DNA of 64,000 nucleotides from Pseudooceanicola marinus. GTDB taxonomy: Bacteria > Pseudomonadota > Alphaproteobacteria > Rhodobacterales > Rhodobacteraceae. Positions 52,441 through 64,000 of this stretch are shown here, in pieces. The stretch covers positions 62,001-126,000 of the forward strand of contig NZ_PGTC01000008.1 in the NCBI RefSeq assembly GCF_002786295.1, given 5' to 3'. Below the pieces are notes generated by a model. It worked only from the letters and a program-made list of their open reading frames with translations. It searched no databases and was not told the origin of the DNA. The position numbers were made by a program, and so were the translations under genes. How positions within the stretch are numbered: the first letter of the stretch is position 1; the number at the start of each line of letters is the position of its first letter.

Positions 52441-53928
52441 ATGACCCAGACGAATACCCCCCTGGCCGAGCTTCTGGCCTACCAGAAACAGACCGAAGCC
52501 CTGGCGCAGGTCGCCGGCCGCCTTAGCTGGGACCAGGAAACCGTGATGCCCCGCGGCGCCGCCGATCAACGCGGCGAGGAGATGGCAGCGATGGAGGCCG
52601 TGCTGCACGCGCGCCGCACCGATCCCCGGTTGGGAGAGTGGCTGGATGCCTGCGAGGGCGCGGAGGTGAGCGAGGCGGATGCCGCCAAGCTGCGCCATAT
52701 CCGCCGCGACTACGACCGCAGCCGCAAGATCCCCGCCGATCTGGCCGCCGAGCTGGCGCGCGTGACCTCGGTCGCGCAGGGGCAATGGGCCGAGGCGCGC
52801 GCCGCCGATGATTTCGCCGCCTTCGCCCCGGTCCTGTCCCGGGTGATTGAGCTGCGCCAGCAGGAGGGCCAGGCGCTTGCCGGCGGCGGGGACGTCTACG
52901 ATGCCCTGCTGAACGATTATGAGCCGGGCGCCACCGCGACCCAGCTGGAGGCGATGTTCGCCGAGATGCGTCCGCGCCTGGTCGATCTGCGCGGCAAGGT
53001 CCTGGAGAAGCCGCAGCCCGCGGGACTGTCCGGTGACTTCCCCGCCGAGGCGCAGATGGCCTTTGCCCGCAAGCTGGCGCTGGCCTTCAACTATGATCTG
53101 ACGCGCGGCCGCATCGACAAGGCGGTGCATCCTTTCAGCTCCGGCTCGGGCCACGACGTACGGATCACCACACGCACCGCCGAGGATGACCCCTTCAACT
53201 GCTTCTTCTCGACCATCCACGAGGTCGGCCACGCCTGCTATGAGCAGAACATCGACGCGGGCTATGCCCTGACGCCCCTCGGACAGGGCGTGTCGATGGG
53301 GGTGCATGAAAGCCAGAGCCGGATCTACGAGAACCAGCTGGGCCGCTCGCGCGCCTTCACCGGCTGGATCTACGATCAGATGCGGGCCGATTTCGGCGAC
53401 ATAGGCGTCGACAGTGCCGAAGCCTTCTATGCCGCCGTGAACCGGGTGCAGAAGGACTTCATCCGGACCGAGGCGGATGAGCTTCAGTACAACCTGCACG
53501 TCATGCTGCGCTTCGACCTGGAACGGGCGCTGATCTCGGGCGATCTGAAGGTGGCCGATCTGGAAGGCGCCTGGAACGAGCGGTTCGAGGCCGATTTCGG
53601 CTATGCCGTGCCGCGCGCCTCGCTGGGCTGCCTGCAGGACGTGCATTGGTCGGTGGGGCTGTTCGGCTACTTCCCGACCTATAGCCTCGGCAATGTCTAC
53701 GCGGGCTGCCTGGCACAGGCGCTGCGCGTGGATGTGCCGGATCTGGACGCGGAGCTGGCGAAGGGGATCACGGCGCCCGCCACGGACTGGCTGCGCGAGA
53801 ACGTACAGCGCCACGGCGGGCTTTACGAGCCGCGCGAGGTCATCACCCGGGCCTGTGGCGCCGCGCCCACGGCCGAACCGCTGCTGGAGTATATCGAGGC
53901 GAAATTCAGCGATCTCTACGATCTCTGA
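52441..53928 (+). CDS. M32 family metallocarboxypeptidase
   Basis: A 495-residue zinc carboxypeptidase Taq-type. The active site reads STIHEVGHACYEQ (HExxH), with the third ligand region VHESQSRIYENQLGRS downstream; VHPFSSGSGHDVRITTR and the GLFGYFPTYSLGN end region are family marks. It trims C-terminal residues from peptides in the cytoplasm. The start lies 1 nt from the ctaA stop, so the two are probably one transcript. A terminator follows. Confidence 0.93.
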   Translation: MTQTNTPLAELLAYQKQTEALAQVAGRLSWDQETVMPRGAADQRGEEMAAMEAVLHARRTDPRLGEWLDACEGAEVSEADAAKLRHIRRDYDRSRKIPADLAAELARVTSVAQGQWAEARAADDFAAFAPVLSRVIELRQQEGQALAGGGDVYDALLNDYEPGATATQLEAMFAEMRPRLVDLRGKVLEKPQPAGLSGDFPAEAQMAFARKLALAFNYDLTRGRIDKAVHPFSSGSGHDVRITTRTAEDDPFNCFFSTIHEVGHACYEQNIDAGYALTPLGQGVSMGVHESQSRIYENQLGRSRAFTGWIYDQMRADFGDIGVDSAEAFYAAVNRVQKDFIRTEADELQYNLHVMLRFDLERALISGDLKVADLEGAWNERFEADFGYAVPRASLGCLQDVHWSVGLFGYFPTYSLGNVYAGCLAQALRVDVPDLDAELAKGITAPATDWLRENVQRHGGLYEPREVITRACGAAPTAEPLLEYIEAKFSDLYDL

Positions 53929-53952
53929 GCGGATATTGCCCGCAGATCAAAG

Positions 53953-53982
53953 AGGGGCCGCGCAGTTGCTGCGGCCCCTTTG
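53953..53982. terminator. bidirectional terminator between M32 peptidase and outer-membrane-like gene
   Basis: GGGGCCGC (53954-53961) and GCGGCCCC (53971-53978) with flanking AAAG and TTT; loop about 9 nt. Confidence 0.8.
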
Positions 53983-54003
53983 TAGTTGCAGCGCGATCCC
54001 GGG

Positions 54004-54726
54004 TCAGTAGCCCGGGTAAAGCTCCATCGTGTCGCGGGCGCGGAAGGTGGCGCCACGGCCGAAGGTGAAGGTGGCCAGGGCGCTGACGATGCCCGCACCA
54101 TCGTCGGTGCTGCCGGCGGTCATGCCGACGTCGATCCCGTCGCGGACCTCGTAGCGGGCACCGAGGTAGCCGAATCCCTGTTCGACCGGCGCGCCATCAT
54201 CGCCGACGCCGCCCGCAAGCAGGGTCCAGCGCGGCGCGGCCGGCAGGGCATAGGTCACGTCCAGACCGTAGCGGCCGCCATCGGTGCTTTCGGCGATGTC
54301 GTCGCGGTAGGCGGCAAAGGCCTCAATCCCGAAGGCGTCGCCCTGATAGGTGACCTCGGCCCCGTAGAAGTAGGAATTGCCTGGACGGCGATCCTCGGCG
54401 GCCAGGAACACGCCGTAGGACAGGGTGTCATCCAGGCGGTAGTAGCCGTGCAGGGTGGCCGAGGGCTGGGTGGATTCGTGGTGTTCATGCTTGCCGACGC
54501 CGATGTCGAGCTGCAGCCCCATGTCGTTCCAGACCAGCCCGTCGAAGGAGCCGCGGAACCGCTTGGTGTTGACCGAGGTGTCCTCGTTATGGGCCAGCTC
54601 CAGACGCAACGTGCCGTCCAGGGTCAGCTGGGCCTGGGCCGGTTGGGCGGTCGACAGGAGCAACGCGGTGGCCGGCAGCATGGCGAAGGCAGAGAGGCAG
54701 GCGCGCGACATATGGCTTTTGAACAT
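54004..54726 (-). CDS. predicted outer-membrane beta-barrel protein
   Basis: A 240-residue exported protein with a signal peptide (FKSHMSRACLSAFAMLPATALLLSTA, cleavage near QPAQAQ-L). The mature part alternates polar and aromatic residues in short strands separated by Gly/Asp turns (LTLDGTLRLELAHNED, YGVFLAAEDRRPGNSYFYGAEVTYQG, YGLDVTYAL) and ends in an aromatic residue (LYPGY), as in small porin-like barrels. No family is named with confidence. The start at 54726 is chosen for signal-peptide length; 54780 is the alternative and ribosome sites are poor for both. Confidence 0.65.
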   Translation of the reverse strand: MFKSHMSRACLSAFAMLPATALLLSTAQPAQAQLTLDGTLRLELAHNEDTSVNTKRFRGSFDGLVWNDMGLQLDIGVGKHEHHESTQPSATLHGYYRLDDTLSYGVFLAAEDRRPGNSYFYGAEVTYQGDAFGIEAFAAYRDDIAESTDGGRYGLDVTYALPAAPRWTLLAGGVGDDGAPVEQGFGYLGARYEVRDGIDVGMTAGSTDDGAGIVSALATFTFGRGATFRARDTMELYPGY

Positions 54727-55284
54727 GGCGAAAGGTCCGTTTCTGGTCCGGCGGAGGCCGGTCAATCGTGTGAAAGGCACCGCAGACGCGCTGTGGAGGT
54801 TGGGTCGGCAAGCCTTGGCTAGCCGATATTTGTAAGCTTTGCGTTGAAAGGAAAAGGCTGTGAGCGCCCATTAGACCTGCGCTGCTGCACAAATGCCGCG
54901 CTGCTGCATCGCTGCGGGGGCGTTTAGCCCAGGGTGTCTCTTACAAGAAAAGGGGCCGGCTGTTCGGGCCGGCCCAGTGAAGGGTTTGACGGGGTAGAAG
55001 CGTCAAGCCTTTGGTTGGACGTGGCTGCGAACCGAGGTTCGCCGCTGAACGGGCGCGTCGAGCCACCTCCTGGGACACTGTCGTCTGATGTCGTCGCTCC
55101 ACCGCCTGTCCGACGGCACAACCGGAACGCCGATATGTCTCTCTACCTTAGGGCGAAAAATGAAACCCGGGAAGGAGACCATTCATACGTCTGCGAAAAT
55201 TCTGTACCCGGACTATGCGGTGCATGCGAAAAGCGCACAATAACCCTGGGGCGCATACCTGTGCTTGCATTCCTGCAAGGCCGG
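54727..55284. other. 558-bp intergenic region, possible structured RNA on the minus strand
   Basis: A GC hairpin with a T-rich minus-strand end (54953-54975) closes a region that can fold locally (55021-55066). The remaining part up to 54952 is the leader of the outer-membrane-like gene, and 55150-55284 is AT-richer, following the LysR gene. No coding frame is convincing. Confidence 0.4.
54953..54975 (-). terminator. minus-strand terminator
   Basis: GGGCCGGC (54953-54960) and GCCGGCCC (54968-54975), perfect 8 bp; minus-strand read-out continues CTTTTCTTGT. It is 310 nt after the LysR stop codon, so it may end either the LysR message or a separate RNA. Confidence 0.65.
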
Positions 55285-56124
55285 TCAAATGCTGTTATAT
55301 GCGTTAAAACGATCCGCCACCCAGTCCGCGATCATCTGAACAAGGGGATCCTTGCGCCGGGTCTCATGAAAACACAAGTAAAGCGGGGTCTGCATGGGCC
55401 GGCTTTCCGGGTCGAAGGGGATCAGCTCGGGATCCTCCTGCGCGGCCCCTACGGGGATCGTGCCGGGCAGGCGAGTGGCGCGGATCGTGCGGTAGGTGTC
55501 CAGCAAGGTCTCGACCCGTATGATCGGATCCCGTCCCCCCATGATTGTGCGGCAATGCTGCGCCGGGGGGTACCGATCATGCAGATTGTGAAGCCCGACC
55601 CAGCGACCGTCGCGCGGGCTGTCGGGATAGCAGTAGAGGTTCGTGGCGAATTTCCCGACGAAGCGGACCACCAGGCGACCCTGTTGCGGGCGGACCGCCG
55701 AGATGAACAGGTCGTTGTCGCCCAGAGCTTCCTGGTAGAACTGGTTGGTGAACGTGATTTCGAGGTCGGGGTTCTCGGAAATCAGGTCCCTCAGCCCGGG
55801 CAGCAGCACGTGGTTGGACACGGTGGGGTCGCAGCCGATGTCGACATGGCCCGCCACTGTGATCCCGTCACTGTCCCGGGTATTGAGGTAGGACTCGATC
55901 TCGTTCTCAAACGCGGTGATCGACTCGATGAGATCGCCGACGGATTCATTCGCCGTCCAGCCTTGCGGCGTCTTCAGAAACAGATCGAAACCAAGGGTTT
56001 CCGACAAGCGCCCGAGCCTTCGGGAAACGGTTGCGGGGTTGGTATCAAGCAATCTTGCTGCCGCACTCATCGAGCCCGTCTTGTGGACCGCGACCAGGTA
56101 GCGAAGGTCGTCCCAGTTCTTCAA
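55285..56124 (-). CDS. LysR family transcriptional regulator
   Basis: A 279-residue LysR regulator with an N-terminal winged helix (LRYLVAVHKTGSMSAAARLL, then PATVSRRLGRLSE) and a substrate-binding-like effector domain. The effector half is shorter than usual and has unusual tracts such as HDRYPPAQHC. The start codon is TTG, with GGGAG 9 nt ahead; no in-frame ATG exists near the helix-turn-helix. The regulated genes are unknown; it lies just after gyrA on the same strand with 32 nt between, and could be read from gyrA transcripts. Confidence 0.85.
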   Translation of the reverse strand: MKNWDDLRYLVAVHKTGSMSAAARLLDTNPATVSRRLGRLSETLGFDLFLKTPQGWTANESVGDLIESITAFENEIESYLNTRDSDGITVAGHVDIGCDPTVSNHVLLPGLRDLISENPDLEITFTNQFYQEALGDNDLFISAVRPQQGRLVVRFVGKFATNLYCYPDSPRDGRWVGLHNLHDRYPPAQHCRTIMGGRDPIIRVETLLDTYRTIRATRLPGTIPVGAAQEDPELIPFDPESRPMQTPLYLCFHETRRKDPLVQMIADWVADRFNAYNSI

Positions 56125-56156
56125 TTCACTTTGCTCCCAAGCGGCCGATGTCCCCG

Positions 56157-58892
<2,736 letters not shown>

Positions 58893-58936
58893 TGAGTCTG
58901 CCTGTCTGGGGATGGCTTCTATATCTTGTTGGCGCA

Positions 58937-58966
58937 ACTATAGCACCGCCATGATCTGGGGTGCAA
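58937..58966 (-). promoter_or_regulatory. gyrA promoter
   Basis: On the minus strand TTGCAC (58966-58961), an 18-bp spacer and TATAGT (58942-58937). Transcription should start near 58930, about 38 nt before the GTG start. Confidence 0.55.
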
Positions 58967-59085
58967 TGCTTGCCCCGGGGCGAAGCTGGCAGCCACCGGG
59001 TAAGGTGGCTAACATTCTGTTTTTGTTGAAAGTTAATTTTAAGGCGGGAAAGCTGGTGGGATCCGAAACGAGGAAGGACGCCACC

Positions 59086-59349
59086 ATGGGCGAAACGGAA
59101 CTTCTGCTGAAGGGCTACGGGCTGACCACGGCCGAGATTTTCTACCGCCTGCCGGACTACCAAAACGTGCTGCAAAGCTATGTCTGGCAGGACTACGATC
59201 TGGCGCCGGATTACCCGAAGCTCTTCGGTTTCATCGAATTCTGGCAGGAGAACATCGAGGGGCCGCTGCACTCGGTCCGCTTCTGCCACAGCAAGGCGCT
59301 GTCGCCGACCGACTGGCGCAACGTGGTGGGCGAGCTGCGCTATCACTGA
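59086..59349 (+). CDS. Usg family protein
   Basis: An 87-residue protein of the Usg family, originally found beside trpF in Caulobacter relatives. The pattern LLLKGYGLTTAEIFYRLPDY, then LQSYVWQDYDLAPDYPKL and FIEFWQENIEGPLHSVRFCH, is highly conserved. Its function is unknown. GAGGAAGGA precedes the ATG at 59086; the frame is open from 58822, overlapping the gyrA start region, which I reject. Confidence 0.92.
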   Translation: MGETELLLKGYGLTTAEIFYRLPDYQNVLQSYVWQDYDLAPDYPKLFGFIEFWQENIEGPLHSVRFCHSKALSPTDWRNVVGELRYH

Positions 59350-59386
59350 CGTTTGCCGGGACCGTGCCAAGGCCCCCAATGCGAAA

Positions 59387-59404
59387 GGGCGCCCGAAGGC
59401 GCCC
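59387..59404. terminator. hairpin terminator between usg and the SYLF gene
   Basis: GGGCGCC and GGCGCCC with a CGAA tetraloop, followed by CCTGTTTTCC on the plus strand. It serves the two convergent genes. Confidence 0.75.
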
Positions 59405-59443
59405 CTGTTTTCCTTGGCCCGTTTTCCTGGGGGTGTCACGCGA

Positions 59444-60007
59444 TCAGGGGATGATGCGCGAGTATTTCAGACCTTCGATCGTCGCGCCGACGCGCAGCCC
59501 CGCCTGGGCGAAGATCACCGCGACAACGGGCGCCATCGAGGTCGTGGTTTCGGCCCTCAGGTTCTCGCCCAGGTTGTTGAAGACGATGTCGGCGTCCGCG
59601 GCGGCGGCCCAGCCATCATTGATGCGGAAGTCCTGCAGCGCGTCCTCTGTCATGAAGAACAGCACGTGGGCATATTGCTGCGCCCCGATTTGCAGGCCGG
59701 CGCTGGCGCGGGTAGCGGAATAGTAGTCCACCGTGGCGCCGCCGACGCGCAGGGCGCCGCGGCCATAGCCGCCGCCCAGGCCGAGGCCCGCTTCGGTCAG
59801 CAGCGGCATCACCAGCATACCGGCGGATTTTGCCGCCAGATCGCGGGTCTGCGGATAGTCGGAATACATCTGCGCCAGGGTCGCATCGACCCGCGCGTCG
59901 ATCGTGGCCGCGCCGTTGTTGCCGTAGCCGTTGCCGGAACAGGCCGCCACCGCCGGCACGGCGGCCAGCGCGGAAAGGGTGAATGCGCGTCGTGTCAGTT
60001 GGCTCAT
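59444..60007 (-). CDS. SYLF/Ysc84 domain protein with lipoprotein-like signal
   Basis: A 187-residue exported protein. The start MSQLTRRAFTLSALAAVPAVAAC looks like a twin-arginine or lipoprotein signal: RR before the hydrophobic stretch and a Cys at the cleavage place. The rest matches the Ysc84/SYLF fold (GMLVMPLLTEAGLGLGGGYGRGAL, ATRASAGLQIGAQQYAHVLFFM, and NNLGENLRAETTTSMAPVVA). Bacterial members are periplasmic lipid-binding-like proteins of unclear role. GAGGGCAGAGAC precedes the ATG. Confidence 0.85.
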   Translation of the reverse strand: MSQLTRRAFTLSALAAVPAVAACSGNGYGNNGAATIDARVDATLAQMYSDYPQTRDLAAKSAGMLVMPLLTEAGLGLGGGYGRGALRVGGATVDYYSATRASAGLQIGAQQYAHVLFFMTEDALQDFRINDGWAAAADADIVFNNLGENLRAETTTSMAPVVAVIFAQAGLRVGATIEGLKYSRIIP

Positions 60008-60165
60008 GTCTCTGCCCTCATGCGGCGCGGGGTGCGCCGGTCTACTGCCTCTGCCGGTGGTCCGGCTTTTTGCTCTGCCGGTGGCCCGGCTTGATATACG
60101 CCCTTTTCTAGCCCCGGCCCGCGGGGGTGTCATCCTCTCAGACGTGTCAGGCCGCGGATAAAGCG

Positions 60166-60194
60166 AAAAGGGGCCGACATCGGCCCCTTTTTTT
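60166..60194. terminator. terminator downstream of hemB
   Basis: AAAAGGGGCCG pairs with CGGCCCCTTTT around ACAT; a T run follows on the plus side and TTTTCGC on the minus side. Confidence 0.85.
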
Positions 60195-60257
60195 CTGTCT
60201 CTGCAAGCGAATTGCCTTGCTTGCCGCGCCTTTCGATGCGCTGCGCGCAGCGGCGCC

Positions 60258-61277
<1,020 letters not shown>

Positions 61278-61432
61278 TCAGGTCGCACGGATCGCCGGTC
61301 AAGCTCAAGTCCTTCCGCAGACGTGGCTTTCTGCTTCAGTTCCGGCCCTGCGGGGGTGGGCAAGGCCCGGTGACGGAGCTATATCCGGGAAGGAGTGGAG
61401 GTGAGCAGAAAGGACGGGCGCCCTTGGGGTCG

Positions 61433-61951
61433 ATGGCCACAACTCTCGAACTGATCGACCTCCGGTCCTTCTCGAACCTCTGGTTCTGGATTGCGCTGGC
61501 GGTCGTCTGGTCTTCCGCCAGCCATTGGGTGCTGGGCGTGCCCTTCGACCTGGTGCTGCGCGCGCATCGCCGCGGCGGCTCCGTCGAGGAGGATCTGCGC
61601 GATCTGATCCGCATCAACGTCAACCGGATGCTCTATATCGCCGACGCCGCGGGAGAGATCGCCGTGGGCGTGATGAGCTTCCTGCTGACGGTGCTGGCGA
61701 TCCTGGGGTTCTTCTATTGGGTCGAGTTCGCGCAGGCCCTTCTGCTGATCGGCCTGCCACTGACCATCGTGTGGATCCTGTCGGTGCGCACCGCCCGGAA
61801 AATCGCGCTGGCGCCGCAGACGACGGCGGAGCTGTACCTGCGGCTGCGGCGCCTGCGCTTCGTCATTCAGGTGATCGGCATGCTCTCGGTGTTGACCACC
61901 TCCTTCTGGGGCATGTACGTGAATGCCTCTGTCGGCGTTCTCGGAGGCTAA
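61433..61951 (+). CDS. small membrane protein of unknown function
   Basis: A 172-residue inner-membrane protein with four or five hydrophobic segments (NLWFWIALAVVWSSASHWV; AVGVMSFLLTVLAILGFFYWV; AQALLLIGLPLTIVWIL; FVIQVIGMLSVLTTSFWGMYV). Relatives in this bacterial group are often labelled component of SufBCD complex, but I see no iron-sulfur motif and would not rely on that label. The ATG at 61433 is used. mfd begins 4 nt after its stop, so the two are probably cotranscribed. Confidence 0.7.
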   Translation: MATTLELIDLRSFSNLWFWIALAVVWSSASHWVLGVPFDLVLRAHRRGGSVEEDLRDLIRINVNRMLYIADAAGEIAVGVMSFLLTVLAILGFFYWVEFAQALLLIGLPLTIVWILSVRTARKIALAPQTTAELYLRLRRLRFVIQVIGMLSVLTTSFWGMYVNASVGVLGG

Positions 61952-61955
61952 GTTC

Positions 61956-64000
61956 TTGGCAGATGACAGCCATTTCATCCTCGGCGGGGCGCCGGAGGGC
62001 TATGATGCCGCGCTCCTGCTGAAGGAGATCGCGAAGACCGGGCAGCCCGTGCTGCACGTGGCGCGGGACGACAAGCGCATGGCGGCCATGGCCGACGCGC
62101 TGAACTTCTTCGATCCCGCGATGCCGGTGCTGACCTTCCCGGGGTGGGATTGCCTGCCCTATGACCGCATTTCGCCCAATGCCGACATCTCTGCCACGCG
62201 GATGGCGACGCTGGCGGGGCTGGTGCACGGAATGCCGGACCAGTTCATCCTGCTGACCACGCTGAACGCCGCGACCCAGCGGATCCCGGCGCGCGAGGTG
62301 TTGCAGGAGGCCTCCTTCACCGCTCGCGTGGGGGAGCGGATTGATGAAGCTGCGCTGCGCAACTTCTTGGTGCGCATGGGCTTTTCCCAAAGTCACTCGG
62401 TCACTGAGCCGGGCGACTATGCCATTCGCGGCGGCATCATCGACATCTTCCCGCCGGGCCCCTCCGGCCCGGTGCGCCTCGATATGTTCGGCGACATCCT
62501 CGACGGCGCACGGAGCTTTGACCCCGGCAGCCAGCGCACCACCGACAAGCGGGAGGTGATCGAACTGGCCCCGGTGAGCGAGGTCATCCTGGACGAGGCG
62601 GCGATCACCCGCTTCCGCCAGAACTACCGTATCGAGTTCGGCGCCGCGGGCACCGATGATCCGCTCTACGAAGCGGTCAGTGCCGGGCGCAAGCAGCAGG
62701 GCATGGAGCACTGGTTGCCCTTCTTCCACGAGCGACTGGAAACTCTGTTCGACTACCTGCCACAGGCCACGATCACCCTCGACGACCAGGCGACGCCGGC
62801 GCGGCTGGCCCGCTGGGACACGATCGCCGATCAACATGAAAGCCGCCGCATCGCCCTGGCCGACAAGGCGCGTCTGGGATCGGTCTACAAACCCGTCCCA
62901 CCGGGGCTTCTTTACCTCGACGATGAGGCCTGGCAGGCCCAGACCAAGGGACGCCGCCTGTTGCAGCTCTCGCCGTTGGCGCAGAGCCCGGGACCGGGCG
63001 TACTGGATGCCGGCGGGCACATCGGGCGCAATTTCTCGCCCGAGCGTCAACTTGAAAATGTAAGCCTTTTCGGCGCTTTGGCGGACCATGTGAAGGAGAA
63101 ACTTCAGGATGGCCCCGTCGTCATCGCCTCCTATTCCGAGGGCGCGCGGGAGCGGCTGGAAGGGTTGATCGCCGACGAAGGCCTGAAGGAAGCGATCCCG
63201 GTCACCGACGCGCGGCGCATCGGTCGCAGGGGGCTGCACCTGGCGGTCTGGGCGCTGGAACACGGGTTTGAGGGCACCTGGCAGGACCGGCCGCTGACGG
63301 TCATCTCCGAACAGGACGTGCTGGGGGACAGGCTAATCCGCTCGGCCCGGAAGAAGCGGCGGGCCGAGAACTTCCTGACCGAGGCGCAGAGCCTCAGCCC
63401 CGGCGATCTGGTGGTCCATGTCGACCACGGCATCGGCCGCTATCACGGGATGGAGGTCATCACTGCCGCCGGGGCCGCCCACGAATGCCTGGTGCTGGAA
63501 TACGCCGAGAACGCGCGCCTGTATCTGCCGGTCGAGAATATCGAACTGCTGTCCCGCTATGGCCACGAAGAGGGGCTGCTGGACAAGCTGGGCGGCGGCG
63601 CCTGGCAGGCCAAGAAGGCGCGGCTGAAGGAACGCATCCGCGAGATGGCGGACCGGCTGATCCGCGTGGCGGCCGAACGCGCCCTGCGCCGTGCGCCCAT
63701 GCTGGAGCCGCCGGAGGCCGAGTGGAACGCCTTCCTCGCCCGCTTCCCCTACCAGGAGACGGACGATCAGCTGGGCGCCATCGACGACGTGCTGGGCGAT
63801 CTTGCCTCGGGGCATCCGATGGACCGGCTGGTCTGCGGCGACGTGGGCTTCGGCAAGACCGAAGTGGCCCTGCGCGCGGCCTTTGCGGCGGCCATGTCCG
63901 GGGTGCAGGTTGCGGTGATCGCACCTACCACGTTGCTGGCGCGCCAGCACTTTCAGGGTTTTGCCGAGCGGTTCAGGGGTTTCCCTATTCAAGTCAACGC
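61956..64000 (+). CDS. mfd: transcription-repair coupling factor Mfd, N-terminal 681 residues
   Basis: The gene runs off the window end. UvrB-like domains come first (ILGGAPEGYDAALLLKEI, GWDCLPYDRISPN, YAIRGGIIDIFPPG), then the RNA-polymerase-interaction domain (GDLVVHVDHGIGRYHGMEV, YLPVENIELLSRYG) near residue 485-535, and helicase motifs I (LVCGDVGFGKTEVALRA) and Ia (VIAPTTLLARQHF). It removes stalled polymerase and recruits UvrA. A TTG start is chosen because GGAGG lies 8 nt before it; an in-frame ATG at 61923 overlaps the previous gene and has no ribosome site. Confidence 0.95.
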   Translation, partial: MADDSHFILGGAPEGYDAALLLKEIAKTGQPVLHVARDDKRMAAMADALNFFDPAMPVLTFPGWDCLPYDRISPNADISATRMATLAGLVHGMPDQFILLTTLNAATQRIPAREVLQEASFTARVGERIDEAALRNFLVRMGFSQSHSVTEPGDYAIRGGIIDIFPPGPSGPVRLDMFGDILDGARSFDPGSQRTTDKREVIELAPVSEVILDEAAITRFRQNYRIEFGAAGTDDPLYEAVSAGRKQQGMEHWLPFFHERLETLFDYLPQATITLDDQATPARLARWDTIADQHESRRIALADKARLGSVYKPVPPGLLYLDDEAWQAQTKGRRLLQLSPLAQSPGPGVLDAGGHIGRNFSPERQLENVSLFGALADHVKEKLQDGPVVIASYSEGARERLEGLIADEGLKEAIPVTDARRIGRRGLHLAVWALEHGFEGTWQDRPLTVISEQDVLGDRLIRSARKKRRAENFLTEAQSLSPGDLVVHVDHGIGRYHGMEVITAAGAAHECLVLEYAENARLYLPVENIELLSRYGHEEGLLDKLGGGAWQAKKARLKERIREMADRLIRVAAERALRRAPMLEPPEAEWNAFLARFPYQETDDQLGAIDDVLGDLASGHPMDRLVCGDVGFGKTEVALRAAFAAAMSGVQVAVIAPTTLLARQHFQGFAERFRGFPIQVN

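Noticed and set aside
54953-55284. Known stable RNA (tmRNA, 6S or SRP RNA)
   Set aside because: None of the conserved boxes of these RNAs could be found; only local stems and a terminator are seen.
58991-59010. A 7-bp hairpin (AGCCACC/GGTGGCT) as the end of another small RNA
   Set aside because: The T run comes 9 nt after the stem, and the element sits in the leader of usg, so it is more likely incidental.

Overview
The window is high-GC DNA (about two thirds G+C by eye) from an alphaproteobacterium, almost certainly of the Rhodobacteraceae/Roseobacter group. The main reasons are a ChpT histidine phosphotransferase; the block rplU-rpmA-GNAT-obgE-proB-proA-chpT-DUF3553; an L21 protein with a C-terminal helix-hairpin-helix tail; an Usg family protein; an olsB-olsA ornithine-lipid pair; and a chemotaxis operon that opens with a STAS gene as in rhizobia. 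It looks like ordinary chromosome. I see no insertion sequence, prophage, CRISPR array or rRNA operon. One tRNA (Ser, CGA) is present.

Layout. 1-3 kb: the end of a 3-hydroxyisobutyrate-dehydrogenase-like gene, an EmrE-like drug exporter, two tandem YitT membrane proteins and a PfpI/DJ-1 protein. 3-9 kb: a soluble triple-PAS chemoreceptor, a small secreted protein, NADP isocitrate dehydrogenase and a Bcr/CflA exporter. 9-18 kb: a coupled DsbA-like/acyl-CoA synthetase pair facing a cupin regulator, a CsbD-like protein, a lone YejA-type peptide-binding protein, 3-hydroxybutyrate dehydrogenase with a patatin, a DUF502 protein and a PfkB kinase. 18-21.6 kb: rpsB-tsf and an MFS exporter. 21.9-28 kb: a LuxR-type regulator and the operon STAS-cheY1-cheA-cheW-cheR-cheY2-orf. 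28-31 kb: a folate/corrinoid one-carbon module. 31-34.9 kb: ppx/gppA, rlmE, a decayed gene and a pdxA homologue. 34.9-39.2 kb: a repeat-rich intergenic region followed by a three-gene operon with a double glycosyltransferase and a sulfotransferase. 39.4-49.7 kb: tRNA-Ser, two DUF2059 genes, the ribosomal/GTPase/proline block, chpT and olsBA. 49.7-64 kb: a ThiE-like enzyme, trmJ, ctaA, an M32 carboxypeptidase, an outer-membrane-like protein, a LysR regulator, gyrA, usg, a SYLF protein, hemB, a small membrane protein and the start of mfd, cut by the window edge.

How parts work together. The che operon (23.1-28.05 kb) supplies a complete CheA-CheW-CheY relay and the methyltransferase CheR, but no cheB or cheD lies beside it; the PAS receptor at 3.1 kb is a plausible cytoplasmic input. 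The last che gene carries a D-x-x-x-Q motif like CheZ and rhizobial CheT, so it may be the phosphatase that ends the signal. OlsB and OlsA together would make ornithine lipid. CtaA supplies heme A, and HemB works upstream in the heme pathway. ChpT links to CtrA cell-cycle signalling.

The least explained stretch is 34.86-39.19 kb: six TTTGCAAA/ATGCAAAT-like octamers, 24 perfect copies of a 7-bp repeat, then an operon of unknown protein, GT4-GT2 fusion and sulfotransferase. It could be a variable-expression locus for a sulfated surface glycan. Other points worth attention are a LuxR regulator without the usual signal-binding Asp but with paired dyads upstream, an orphan terminator suggesting a small RNA near 14.3 kb, and a pseudogene with two compensating frameshifts at 33.15-33.76 kb.
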